Below are positions 45,114-55,700 of a DNA stretch of 64,000 nucleotides, in pieces. The position numbers and the translations under genes were made by a program. Positions within the stretch are counted from its first letter, which is position 1, and every line of letters starts with the position of its first letter. The notes under the pieces were generated by a model. It did no database searches and was not told the origin of the DNA. It worked only from the letters and a program-made list of their open reading frames with translations. Source of the DNA: Pedobacter sp. HDW13 (GTDB lineage: Bacteria; Bacteroidota; Bacteroidia; Sphingobacteriales; Sphingobacteriaceae); assembly GCF_011303555.1 (NCBI RefSeq), contig NZ_CP049868.1:2542001-2606000 (forward strand), given 5' to 3'.

Positions 45114-46889
45114 TTAAGCTTCAACAACTCTTTCGCCAATTTGTTGGCGCCACATGGCCTGGTACAAGCCATTTTGTGCAATTAGTTCTTCGTGCCTGCC
45201 CTGCTCAATAATGTGGCCTTTTTCTAATACGTAAATCTGGTCGGCATGTTTAATGGTCGATAAACGGTGGGCAATTAAAATGGTAATGTGATCTGTTAAA
45301 TCGGAAACTGAGCGGATAGTTTTGGTAATTTCTTCTTCGGTAATTGAATCCAAAGATGAAGTTGCTTCATCAAACACCAGAATATCAGGTTGACGCAACA
45401 GTGCCCGCGCAATGGATAAACGCTGTTTTTCTCCACCAGAAACCTTTACGCCACCTTCGCCAATTAACGAATCTAAACCTTTATCGGCACGTGCCAGTAA
45501 TGTTTGACAAGCGGCCTGATTTAAAACTTTATAACATTCCTCATCAGTTGCCATAGGGTTTACAAATAACAGGTTTTCCCTTATTGTACCCGAGAACAGT
45601 TGTGTGTCCTGAGTTACAAAGCCGATTTTTTCGCGTAAGGCATCTAAATCAATTTTGTTGCTTGAAATGCCATTGTATAAAATTTCACCCTCTTTTGCCG
45701 GGTATAGCCCAACCAATAGTTTTACTAAAGTCGTTTTTCCGGAGCCCGACGGACCAACAAAAGCAATGGTTTGGCCGTTGTGGGTTTTGAAAGAAATGTT
45801 TTCTAAAGCATTTCTGTTTGCCGTTTGATGCTTAAAACCAACCGCATTAAAAGTTAAATCTTTAATTTTTTGAATCGAAGTTGGGTTTTCGGGTTTCTTA
45901 TCAATAGGTGTACTTAAAATCTTTTTAAAATTACCCAGCGAAACTTCAGCTTCTCTCCAGGCTAAAATTACATTGCCCAATTCCTGTAGCGGCCCGAAAA
46001 GAAAGAACGAATAAAATAAAAACGTTAAATATTGTCCGGCAGAAATGGTGTTGTCGAAAATAAGTAACAACAGCACCAGCACCATGGTACTACGTACCAG
46101 GTTTACCGTAGTGCCCTGAACAAAGCTCATACTGCGTACGTACTTTACTTTTTTGAGTTCTAGCCCAAGTATTTTGTAAGTGGTTTTGTTAAGTCTTTCG
46201 ATTTCCTGGTCGGCCAGGCCTAAACTTTTAACCAGTTCAATGTTTCTTAACGATTCGGTAGTAGAGCCAGCTAAAGCAGTGGTTTCGCCCACAATGGCAC
46301 GCTGAATGGTTTTGATTTTACGGCTTAAGAACCAGCTTACGAAACTGATAATCGGGATAGCCGAAAAATAAACCAGGGTAACTTTGTAGCTTACCGTAAA
46401 TGAGTACACAATTACGAACACCATTCCGATTAAGCTTACAAAAAGGATACTGATAAATGCGGTGATAAACTTCTCAGAATCTAAACGTACTTTTTGTAAA
46501 ATACCTAAAGTTTCGCCACTGCGCTGATCTTCGAAAACCTGGTAAGGTAGTTTTAGCGAGTGTTGCAAACCATCGGCATACATTTTTGCACCAACCTTTT
46601 GTACAATAACGCTGGTAAAGTAATCCTGAAAGTTCTTGGCAATGCGCGATACCATTGCTGCTCCGATAGCGAGGCCGATTAACCCTACTGAACCCCAAAG
46701 GTATTCGGCATAAGTTAAGGTGTTTTTTTTGTTGATGAAGCGATCTAGAATTTTTCCGGTAATAAGCGGATCCATTAAAGAAAAGCCAATATTTAAACCT
46801 GCAAGCAATAACGCTAAGGCCACAATCCATTTGTGGCTTTTCAGGTAGTTGAGTAATAATCCCATTAAGTTTTGTTGTTTTATATACAA
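45114..46889 (-). CDS. ABC exporter (fused permease and ATPase)
   Basis: A 591-residue half-transporter. Six membrane helices (about 15-310) are followed by an ATPase with Walker A GPSGSGKTT, Q-loop FVTQDTQLF, signature VSGGEKQR, Walker B ILVFDEATSSLD and H-loop IAHRLS. It works as a dimer to export lipids, drugs or peptides; the substrate is unknown. ATG at 46889 is given; MGLLLNYL at 46865 is an equally good start and would leave more room after the preceding terminator. Confidence 0.93.
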   Translation of the reverse strand: MYIKQQNLMGLLLNYLKSHKWIVALALLLAGLNIGFSLMDPLITGKILDRFINKKNTLTYAEYLWGSVGLIGLAIGAAMVSRIAKNFQDYFTSVIVQKVGAKMYADGLQHSLKLPYQVFEDQRSGETLGILQKVRLDSEKFITAFISILFVSLIGMVFVIVYSFTVSYKVTLVYFSAIPIISFVSWFLSRKIKTIQRAIVGETTALAGSTTESLRNIELVKSLGLADQEIERLNKTTYKILGLELKKVKYVRSMSFVQGTTVNLVRSTMVLVLLLLIFDNTISAGQYLTFLFYSFFLFGPLQELGNVILAWREAEVSLGNFKKILSTPIDKKPENPTSIQKIKDLTFNAVGFKHQTANRNALENISFKTHNGQTIAFVGPSGSGKTTLVKLLVGLYPAKEGEILYNGISSNKIDLDALREKIGFVTQDTQLFSGTIRENLLFVNPMATDEECYKVLNQAACQTLLARADKGLDSLIGEGGVKVSGGEKQRLSIARALLRQPDILVFDEATSSLDSITEEEITKTIRSVSDLTDHITILIAHRLSTIKHADQIYVLEKGHIIEQGRHEELIAQNGLYQAMWRQQIGERVVEA

Positions 46890-46893
46890 ACAT

Positions 46894-46931
46894 AAAAAAA
46901 GGGAACGGATAAAAATCCATTCCCCTTTTTT
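46894..46931 (-). terminator. Terminator after the Oar-like receptor gene
   Basis: A long imperfect stem pairs the A-rich GGGAACGGAT arm with the ATCCATTCCCC arm; on the minus strand it ends in a T-run. It sits between the receptor stop and the ABC exporter start. Confidence 0.75.
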
Positions 46932-46966
46932 ATGACTTTAAGCTAAGAAACTTAGCTAAATGTAGT

Positions 46967-49900
46967 TTAGAAACCGTAGCGTAAACCGATTTGGGCCTGC
47001 CAAGGATTACCTGTTGGTATAACGATACCGGTATTGTTTACGCGGTAGTTGTAATTAGAAGTAGCCGCATCAAAACCTGTAACCGCATATAATGCCTGCG
47101 TACCTAAAGTTTCTGAAGTACCCCAGGTTTTCTTAAACAAATTGGCTACGTTAAACAAATCGCCAGAAATTTCAATGCTTTGTTTTTGACCACGTCCGAA
47201 TTTAATCTGATAAGCTAATCTTAAATCAATTGTACCATAGAAACCATTTATACCACCATTACGCTCAGCAAAGGTACCTTCATACTTAGTGATATAATCT
47301 TTCAAACTCTGGCTTGCAGCGCCATTATCCAATAAGGTTTGTAAACCAGTTCTAAGTGCAGCTGGTACATTGGTATTTGATCTGTCGAAGATATAGGCTA
47401 AATCGTTTGTTGCCACGAAATCACCATTGGTATTTCCACCCGATAGTAAACTATATCTGGTGCCGCCAATACCCGAATAACGAATTCCGGCTTTAATACC
47501 ATAGAATGATGGTAATGTGCCGTATACTACTACCTTGTTTCTAAATTGACCATTCGAATAACTCATTTTACTTAAGTTTCTTGGGTCATCAATCACAGGC
47601 AATGATAAGGTAGCTGAGTTGGCCACATTACCGTTATAAGATGTGTTGTCTTTAGTATCATTCCAGGTAAAGCTTGCCGTAATTTCTCCATCTTTAAAGT
47701 ATTTCCAGGTACCATCTATAACAACAGCAAATTGATTTACTTTACCTTTGCTATTCAATTCCAGTACACGGCCAAATTGATTGGTTAAACGGCCCAATTT
47801 CCAATCTGTATTGCCATTACCTGTATTAATTGAGCTTGATGGTACAAATACTCCCCTGTTTCCTTCATTTGATAAGGTGAAGAAAGGATTGGCAACCATA
47901 TTCCGATCCACATACATATAGTTGTTACGTGCTAAAGTTGCATAACCCGTAATACCTATTCGTATTTTATCATTTATCAATTTGTTGTATGATAGGTTGG
48001 CTTTATAAACCACTGGTACTTTCGCATCATCAGCATAGGTGTTTATGGTAGGGATTTGTAATGCAGGTAGGGTTGGTGCTGTAGCGGTTCCGTTTCTATA
48101 GCCGATAAAGTTTGGAGTTGGTACGCCCGTGCCAGTAACATCAACTGTAGCTAAATGTTTACCATCAAATGTTAAGTTGTTAATGGTTACATAGTTGTTA
48201 ACATCCGATCCGAAAATACCTGCCCCTAAGCGAAGGTAGTCGGTATGGTTTTCATTAACATCCCAGTTAAACTGGATACGGGGCTGAATTAAAAATTGTT
48301 TTAACTCATGATCTGTTCTTACACCGATAGCATCAAATAATTGTTGATTTAATGGTGATGTTGGGTACTTGCTATAATCTAAACGTAAACCACCTGTAAA
48401 GTCTAAGCCTTTACCTAGTTTGGTTTGCATCTGGCCGTAAATTGCAGTATTCCATAACTTGCCTACAACAGTTGGATCAGCAACTAACGGAACTTCTCTG
48501 TAATAACTGATTGGTAATAAATTATCGAAGTTTTGTAGCGCGGTTGGATCGGTTGCTCCAGTGCCTGATCTGTTAAACGTAAAACGACCATTTACTTCAC
48601 TGCCATACAATGATTTTGCATGGGTGTACATGATATCTACACCAAAAGTGTATTTAATTTTATCTGTGTTATAATATAAGTTATCTACCAATTGGAAAAC
48701 GTTATTGGTAAAGCCTTCTTGTCCGAAGCGGTGACCACCAATTTGAACAGCTGTTAATAAATTGCCAGCTGGGGTAGTAGATTGTAAGTTAGAAACTACC
48801 GCTCTTGGTATAGCAAAACCTAATTCATCATTTTGCGTACTGGCCTGGTAGGTGTACAAATGCTGCAATTTTAATTCATTGGTAACTTTGCTACTAATGG
48901 TTGAACGTAAGGTAGCCAATAAACTATTATCAACGTTTTTATCATTACCGTAACTTTCATAAAAGTTGATAGCCGTATTATCCGCCAATCCCAGCGGATT
49001 TCTATCGTTGGTATAGTTATCCCTAACCGTTAATAAATTCTTTTCATCAATTTGCCAATCCAAACGTAAGAAACCGGCATCAGTTCCCCGCTTTTTATCG
49101 AAAGAACCAAATTGTGGCGTGTTGGCTACACCATATTTTGATCTTGCAACAGCTAAGAAATTATTTAATGTGGCATTTGTAATGTTGAAACGGGCAACAT
49201 CCGCATCCGAGTTAATATCAGCAATAATTAATGGACGCGAATCTCTTTGGTGATCCCAAGCTGCAAAATAATGTAATTTATCTTTAATGATCGGGCCGCC
49301 TAAGCTAAAACCATACTGATAAGTTGAAAAATCATTAGTTCTTCTGTTGCCTCTGATGTCATACTTACTCGCAAGGAAATCGGCCCGGTTATAAGCAAAA
49401 GCACTACCTGTAATTTGATTTGTACCAGATTTAGTTACAGCACTGATTGTACCGCCACCAGAACGGCCTAAACTTACGTCGTACTGATTGGTTACTACTT
49501 TAAATTCCCTAACACTTTCAATAGAAATGGAGTATGGCGCACCACTACGACTGGTTGTACTACCTGCCGAAGTTGGGTTTTTGGCGGTCATACCATCAAT
49601 GGTGAAGTTGGTAGAAGAACCTAACTGACCAGAAATACCACCCGGACCAGCCAAAGGAGATAAATCTGTTAAGCTTGAAAAGTTACGGCCGTTTACCGGC
49701 AATAAATTCATGGTTTTCGACGAAATCTCTGTAGAGGCACCAAATTGCTGAACCTTATTTTTTAATGAAGATCCATTAACTTCTACTCCATCAAGCATCT
49801 GGGCGCTTTCTTGCATGTTAATGGCAACACGTACGGCATCACCTTGATTTAACATGTAGCCTGTTCTGTTTTGCTCAGCATAGCCGATATAAATGGCCTT

Positions 49901-50140
49901 TACAGTATAAGGACCACCTAAAGGAAGTTCTTTAAAAGTGTACTCGCCCTGTGCATTGGTTGAGGTTCTGGTGGTAAAACCAGTAGAGTTGTTTCTGATC
50001 TGTACCGAAACTCCAGGAATAGGTTTCTTTTGCTGATCGGTAATGATACCTGAAATAGATGCCTGTGTGGTTTGCGCCAGCACTGCATTATGGGTACAAC
50101 ACAGCAGCAGCAACACTGCAATAAGTAAATTTTTCATCAT
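46967..50140 (-). CDS. Oar-like TonB-dependent receptor with carboxypeptidase-like domain
   Basis: A 1057-residue outer-membrane protein. Signal peptide about 1-22; a carboxypeptidase-regulatory domain about 25-110 (ASISGIITDQQKKPIPGVSV); plug about 120-245 (LLPVNGRNFSSLTDLSP, SIESVREFKVVTNQYDVSLG); then a barrel ending in WQAQIGLRYGF, the terminal aromatic signature for outer-membrane insertion. It belongs to the Oar type of receptors, linked in some bacteria to peptide or protease secretion. It is a single gene with its own terminator. Confidence 0.92.
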   Translation of the reverse strand: MMKNLLIAVLLLLCCTHNAVLAQTTQASISGIITDQQKKPIPGVSVQIRNNSTGFTTRTSTNAQGEYTFKELPLGGPYTVKAIYIGYAEQNRTGYMLNQGDAVRVAINMQESAQMLDGVEVNGSSLKNKVQQFGASTEISSKTMNLLPVNGRNFSSLTDLSPLAGPGGISGQLGSSTNFTIDGMTAKNPTSAGSTTSRSGAPYSISIESVREFKVVTNQYDVSLGRSGGGTISAVTKSGTNQITGSAFAYNRADFLASKYDIRGNRRTNDFSTYQYGFSLGGPIIKDKLHYFAAWDHQRDSRPLIIADINSDADVARFNITNATLNNFLAVARSKYGVANTPQFGSFDKKRGTDAGFLRLDWQIDEKNLLTVRDNYTNDRNPLGLADNTAINFYESYGNDKNVDNSLLATLRSTISSKVTNELKLQHLYTYQASTQNDELGFAIPRAVVSNLQSTTPAGNLLTAVQIGGHRFGQEGFTNNVFQLVDNLYYNTDKIKYTFGVDIMYTHAKSLYGSEVNGRFTFNRSGTGATDPTALQNFDNLLPISYYREVPLVADPTVVGKLWNTAIYGQMQTKLGKGLDFTGGLRLDYSKYPTSPLNQQLFDAIGVRTDHELKQFLIQPRIQFNWDVNENHTDYLRLGAGIFGSDVNNYVTINNLTFDGKHLATVDVTGTGVPTPNFIGYRNGTATAPTLPALQIPTINTYADDAKVPVVYKANLSYNKLINDKIRIGITGYATLARNNYMYVDRNMVANPFFTLSNEGNRGVFVPSSSINTGNGNTDWKLGRLTNQFGRVLELNSKGKVNQFAVVIDGTWKYFKDGEITASFTWNDTKDNTSYNGNVANSATLSLPVIDDPRNLSKMSYSNGQFRNKVVVYGTLPSFYGIKAGIRYSGIGGTRYSLLSGGNTNGDFVATNDLAYIFDRSNTNVPAALRTGLQTLLDNGAASQSLKDYITKYEGTFAERNGGINGFYGTIDLRLAYQIKFGRGQKQSIEISGDLFNVANLFKKTWGTSETLGTQALYAVTGFDAATSNYNYRVNNTGIVIPTGNPWQAQIGLRYGF

Positions 50141-50886
50141 CGTTTTTTTAAGAATTGGATGTCTGCCAGGCGTTATTTATCTGCCACGCAGGTCATCATG
50201 ATTAGTTTCTGATTTTTTATGATGACAAAGATGTTAATGTAGTATTAAGCAGAATTGGATTCTATATTATGAAATGGTTTAGGAATAGTTAGGTTTTAAG
50301 GCAATTGTTAAAATAAATACATCAGGCCAATTAAGTAAGGGGGGCTGGTGTTAAACTAATGTTAGCTGAGTTTCTTTTTGCAGTGTATTGGACGCTGAAA
50401 ATTTTTAATTGCTTTTATTTTTTATTAATAATTATTAATTTAGTTATCTGCTGATAAGCCATATAAATTTGTTAATGGCACAAGGCAATGTTTCCTTCCC
50501 AGGCCCTTTATGGCCTAAAACCCACCCTAAAAAGGGCTCTCAAAGCCCAACATCCCACAATGATAATGCAGAGGTATAAAAGCTTCAGCATGGTATTTTA
50601 TATTTTTTAATGCTTGCTGCTGACCAATCCTCAGTGGCAGCGAAATTTAACAATGTGTGTGATGACCAATTGACTACTGCAACGAAACAATTAATACAGG
50701 AAGCCCAGCATAGCATGGTGGAAGCAAAACAATTGGTGCTGGTAGGTTAGCAAAGCAGGCTGCAGTACAAACAATCGACTATGACAATGAAACATATAAC
50801 TCTTGCATAAAAACATTGGTGTGTGGCTTTTGAACAACACATTGATCAATAAAAAAACATTAATAAGATTTATCTACAAACAAAAC
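50141..50886. other. Intergenic region with decayed reading frames
   Basis: A 746-base stretch without an intact gene. A -7 box at 50464-50471 (TAAATTTG) lies four bases before an ATG at 50475 that opens 34 codons (MAQGNVSFPGPLWPK...). The same frame continues past stops at 50577 and 50748 with plausible protein text (QLTTATKQLIQEAQHSMVE), and another frame carries on to about 50830. This pattern suggests a gene eroded by stops and frameshifts. Confidence 0.4.
50464..50471 (+). promoter_or_regulatory. -7 box before a decayed frame
   Basis: TAAATTTG matches TAnnTTTG, ending three bases before ATG at 50475, the same close arrangement as for several intact genes here. Confidence 0.35.
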
Positions 50887-51309
50887 ATGACACAAAAAGA
50901 AGAGAATTACCTAACAATGGCTAATGTAACATTTTAGGTATTGCATGCAAACAAATCAATCTGGTCTGAGCAGGCCGTATTCAGTAAAATTGTTGACGAA
51001 ATTGAGGAGGATGTGAAAAGCATTAATGCAGCCATCAATAGCGCCGGCGTAAAAAGCACCGGAGCTACGGCAACAAAATATCAGGCAGCAAGCTCAGCTA
51101 TTGGCCGTGCGGTTAAATACTCTGCCCTGGCCCAAATCCATGCTTTGGAAATTGGGGATACTATACTGTTTGATGCGCTTAGAACATCGGCCACTAAATT
51201 AGAAAGGCTGCCCGATCAACAATTAATCCCTGCATTGGAGCATATTTCACTCATCCTCGTTACAAACGAGGACCAAACACTGCTCAAACAAAAAACGGCC
51301 GATAAATGA
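50887..51309 (+). pseudogene. Amber-interrupted hypothetical gene
   Basis: ATG at 50887 opens 16 codons (MTQKEENYLTMANVTF), then TAG at 50935-50937, and the same frame continues for 124 codons to 51309 (VLHANKSIWSEQAVFSK onward). The N-terminus MTQKEENYLTM and VL-x-x-N-K-x-IW resemble a family of hypothetical proteins I recall from Pedobacter and relatives, usually about 200 residues. This copy therefore looks interrupted near the start and short at the end. The stop is not in a G/C run, so it differs from the seven frameshifts. A downstream TTG (50941) could in principle restart translation. Confidence 0.6.
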
Positions 51310-51461
51310 ATATCGGCCGTTGTATTTTTGGGTACTAACAGTTACAGTTAACTGTATGCACAGTTTTCAGTTAGCAATTGGCAGTTAATAATAGGCAGTT
51401 TGCTATGCAGCAATCCAACAATTAACCGATTTAAACAATTAACCAGTTAACCCAACAATTG

Positions 51462-52778
51462 CTATTTCTTATCCGCTGTATATTTATCGCTAAATTTCTT
51501 GTCCAGCTGTTTGTGTAGGTTATCGAGGTTAATATCCCTGCCCTGAATAAAAGCCTGCTCAACTTTGTTGGTACGCATATCCAATGCATCGCCGGCAGAA
51601 ATAAAGAAAGTGGCATCTTTGCCGGTTTCGATACTGCCAGTGGTTTTATCAACCCCCATAGCTTTAGCAGCATTTAAAGTAATGGTAGATAAGGCTTTTT
51701 CCTTATCCAATCCCCAGGCAGTAACAGTACCGGCCATAAAAGGCAGGTTGCGTTGTTGCCAGTAACCATCTATACTTAATACCACATTTAAACCTGCATT
51801 GGCCAGTACGGCTGCGTTTTTATAAGGCATGTTAACATCGTCATCATTATTGTTGGGCAAGGCATGAGGCTGCTTAACTATTAAGGTGATGTTGTTGTCT
51901 TTTAAGAAATCGATTACCAGATAAGCTTCATCAGCACCGGTAATAACCGGGGTAATGCCGAATTTTTTGGCAAAATTTACTGCAGCAACAATATCTTTCT
52001 GACTATCGGCTGCAATAAATAATTTTTCATCGCCTTTAAAAACCTTTTTCATGGCTTCGAAACGGGTGTTGATTACTTCGGGCTTGCTGATTTCAGCATA
52101 GGCTTTAGCTTCGGCAAAGAAAGAGGTTAACTGTGCAATGGCTGCCTGAGTTCTTTCTGCTAAAGCTTCGGGCGATTGCTGGGGACGGCCGAAACCACCA
52201 AAGCCACCTCTAAAACGTGGGGTAACCGGCCAGGTCATGTGCATGGCATCGTCAGTTTTTAATGCGGCATCTTCCCAGTTCCATGCATCGAGCTGTACTA
52301 CTGATGAACTTCCTGAAACGGTACCGCCTTGCGGGGTTGGCTGTGCCATTAAAATACCATTACTACGTAAAGTTGCGGGAACCTTTGAATCAGTATTGTA
52401 GGCCACAATAGAACGGATGTGCGAATTGTAATCGCCAATCTCTTCAAAATCCAAGGTAGCCTTTACTGCTTCAATTTCTGTTAAACCAAGGTTGGTGGTT
52501 GCGGCAATAAAACCGGGATAAATGTGTTTATCCGTAGCTACAATGCGCATTACATCATCCTGCGGTACCTGCCCATTGGCTGTAACCGAAATAATTTTTC
52601 CATTGCCAAAAAGAATGGTGCCATTTTCGATTATGGTTCCATTGCCAACGTGCACCGTAGCACCTGTAATGGCAATGGTTTTGCTTTGTTTTTTTGCAGG
52701 CGAAATGTTGGCCTGGGCAAAGCACATCAGACTTGTTGCCGATAAAGCCAGACTGAATAAATATTGTTTAGTGTGCAT
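51462..52778 (-). CDS. Secreted amidohydrolase-fold protein lacking metal ligands
   Basis: A 438-residue protein with a signal peptide ending near CFAQ (about residue 22). The fold is that of imidazolonepropionase-like amidohydrolases: an N-terminal beta-sandwich (IAITGATVHVGNGTIIENGT), a TIM barrel, and the C-terminal NAAKAMGVDKTTGSIETGKDATF. The HxH after the first barrel strand is replaced by AATTNLG, and the later His and Asp ligands are not apparent. It is probably not a standard metal-dependent hydrolase. Its start overlaps the upstream 1006-residue gene by 11 bases, so the two are translationally coupled. Confidence 0.85.
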   Translation of the reverse strand: MHTKQYLFSLALSATSLMCFAQANISPAKKQSKTIAITGATVHVGNGTIIENGTILFGNGKIISVTANGQVPQDDVMRIVATDKHIYPGFIAATTNLGLTEIEAVKATLDFEEIGDYNSHIRSIVAYNTDSKVPATLRSNGILMAQPTPQGGTVSGSSSVVQLDAWNWEDAALKTDDAMHMTWPVTPRFRGGFGGFGRPQQSPEALAERTQAAIAQLTSFFAEAKAYAEISKPEVINTRFEAMKKVFKGDEKLFIAADSQKDIVAAVNFAKKFGITPVITGADEAYLVIDFLKDNNITLIVKQPHALPNNNDDDVNMPYKNAAVLANAGLNVVLSIDGYWQQRNLPFMAGTVTAWGLDKEKALSTITLNAAKAMGVDKTTGSIETGKDATFFISAGDALDMRTNKVEQAFIQGRDINLDNLHKQLDKKFSDKYTADKK

Positions 52779-55700
52779 GTTCTTTCTCGGTTAATTCTGC
52801 TGAATAGTTTTCTAAGGTTTCGCAATTGTAAAGGCGTGGTGCATCACCCATTGGGCGTTGTGTGCGGCCACCTTTGCTTTTGCTTTCCAACATTTTTTGG
52901 ATCAAACGGGCTTTTTCTACCTGTTGGGCTTTAATCACCTGTGCATCTTTATCAAGATCCCAATAAGCAACGCCATCAACAAAGGTTTTTTCTGCTTTGG
53001 CATAAATAGAAAGTGGATTGGCCGTCCAAATCACCACATCGGCATCTTTACCAGCTTTTAAACTGCCCACTTTATCATCAATGTGAAGCATTCTGGCTGG
53101 ATTTAAGGTTACGAATTTTAAAGCATCCTCTTCAGGCACATTACCGTATAATACCGATTTTCCAGCCTCCTGGTTTAAGTGACGGGCCATCTCGGCATCA
53201 TCAGAGTTAAAGGCAGTGGTAACACCTACATTGTGCATAATTTTTCCATTGTATGGGATTGCCTCAGCAACCTCGTTTTTATAAGCCCACCAATCAGAGA
53301 AAGTAGAACCTGCTATACCATGTGCCTTCATTTTATCGGCCACTTTATAGCCCTCTAAAATGTGCGTAAAAGTGTTGATTTTAAAACCTAAGCTATCGGC
53401 TACGTGAATAAGCATGTTGATTTCGCTCTGCACATAAGAGTGACAGGTAATAAAACGCTTGTTGTTTAAAATTTCTACAATAGCATCTAATTCTAAATCG
53501 CGGCGTACGCTGTTACCTTTTACCGAAAGGGCTTTGGCATATTCTTTTGCGCGGGTAAATTCATCAACAAAAGTTTGCTCAACACCCATGCGGGTAACCG
53601 GGAAACGTGCACCTGTACCAAAGTTACTTTGTTTCACGTTTTCGCCGAGTGCGAATTTGATGAAACCATCAGCACCTACAAATTTCAATTCCTCAGGCGA
53701 TTTACCCCAGCGCAGTTTAATCAATTGCGACTGGCCACCAACCGGGTTTGCCGAGCCGTGCAGAATGTGCGAAGTAGTTACTCCACCGGCTAACTGGCGA
53801 TAAATATTTACATCTTCTGAGTTAATGATATCGGCAATGCGTACTTCGGCTGAAACCGATTGTGCCCCTTCGTTGATACCTCCCGCACCTGCAATGTGCG
53901 AATGCTCATCAATAATACCAGCAGTAATGTGTTTGCCAGTAGCATCAATTACTTTAGCTCCGTTTGCCGATAGGTTTTTACCTACGGCCTTAATTTTTCC
54001 GTTTTCTAAAAGTACATCAGCATTTTGCAGAATGCCATCTTTCTCATTCGTCCAAACGGTGCCATTTTTAATCAATACTGTTTCTTGTTTAGGCAGCTCT
54101 GTTGCGCCAAATGCAGTAAAAGGATAAATTATCGGGCCAATGGCTAATGTTGATTTAGGCTCGTCCTTTTTAGGCGTTTCTTTTGCCGCTTCTTTATAGG
54201 TTGCGGTAAACTTGCCTGTAGTACCATCGGCCAGTGCCGATTCGCCTTTTATGGTAATGGGATTGGCCGAAGTAATGTAACCACTTAAGCGAATATCGCC
54301 TTTAGGGTTTTTCTTTAAATTGAAGTTAATGCTTACCCAGTCGCCATTTCTGGTAAAGGTTGCAGTGGTTTTTACGCTATCAGCACCAGTTCTTTCAATG
54401 GCTGCGGCCGAACCACCGCCTGTACCTGTAATTTTAAGGGTTAATGCACCAACACCATCAACATTGAGGTTGTAAGTGCCACGCACATCGCTCACATCCA
54501 TTTTGTTTACAATGAAACGTTTGCCCTGCACCCAGTTTTCGAAGATAATATTGGTGTTTTTAAACAGGTTATCGGATGAGATTAAAAAGTTGGCCACTTT
54601 TCCTTTTTCGAGTGAGCCTACTTTGTCGCTAATACCCAGTAGGGAAGCTGGTACTTCTGTTACCGATTGTAAGGCCTGCTTTTCGGTTAAACCGTTTTCG
54701 ATGGCGGTGCGGATGTTCGCCCAAAAGTCGCGGCTGTTTTCTAATCCAAAAGTGGTTAAAGCAAATTTAATCCCTGCTTTTTCTAATGCTGCCGGATTGG
54801 TAGGTGCCAGCTCCCAGCCTTTCATTTGCGATAAACTCACATTTCTGGCCTCGGCAGGATCTTCCACATCGTAAGCTTTGGGGAAAGTTAAAGGGATAAT
54901 TAAACTTGCCCCTGTAGCCTTAACTTCGTTAATGCGCTGATATTCATCGCCCGTAGATTTGATGATATAACTCTTGCCAAATTCCTTGCCTATTTTATTG
55001 GCGCGGAGAATATTTTGCCAGCCATCTACCTCAAAAATTTGTGGGATAGCTTGTTGTTTGCCGAATTCATCTAAGGAGATATTGTACTCATCTTTTTGTT
55101 TGCCATACCATTGGGCATCGTAATAAGTTTGGCGCAATAAAGCAATCGAACCCATTAACGAAGTTGGGTAATCGTTTGATGATGTACCCTTGTTGAATGA
55201 ATAATTGGCTGCGGTTTGATCTTTCAGGATTACATTGTTATCGGCACCTTCGTTTAAGGTTACTGCTGCCGAAACACCACGGGCAATACCATCACGGTTA
55301 ATTACATTTACACTTCCAAAACCTACTTTACGCAACTCGTCGGCTTTTTTGCTATCGGTTGAGAAAATATTTTTGACGTAAGTTTCGGGTCTGATGGCTT
55401 CGTTCCAACCGTACGCCCCTTTTTTAGTCGAAACAAAAATAGATTGGCGCTGACCGCCAAAACCACGTTGCGCGGCTGGCGTTTCACTAATGCCGTAGCT
55501 GGTAAAGGCATCTACCAGCGATGGATAAATAAATTTTCCTTTCAAATCGACCACCACATAACCTTTAGGCACAGCTAAGCCGGCTCCAACAGCCTGAATA
55601 GTTTGTCCTTTAATTAAAAGGGTAGCATTTGTTAAGGTTTGATTGGCATTTACTACTATAGTTGCGTTGGTAAAGGCAAACATTCCAGGTCTGGTATCAA

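Noticed and set aside
50935-50937. TAG read as pyrrolysine or suppressed
   Set aside because: Nothing in the window suggests pyrrolysine genes, and other genes here use TAG as a normal stop (for example the acyl-CoA dehydrogenase and OmpA-family genes). A simple nonsense mutation is more likely.
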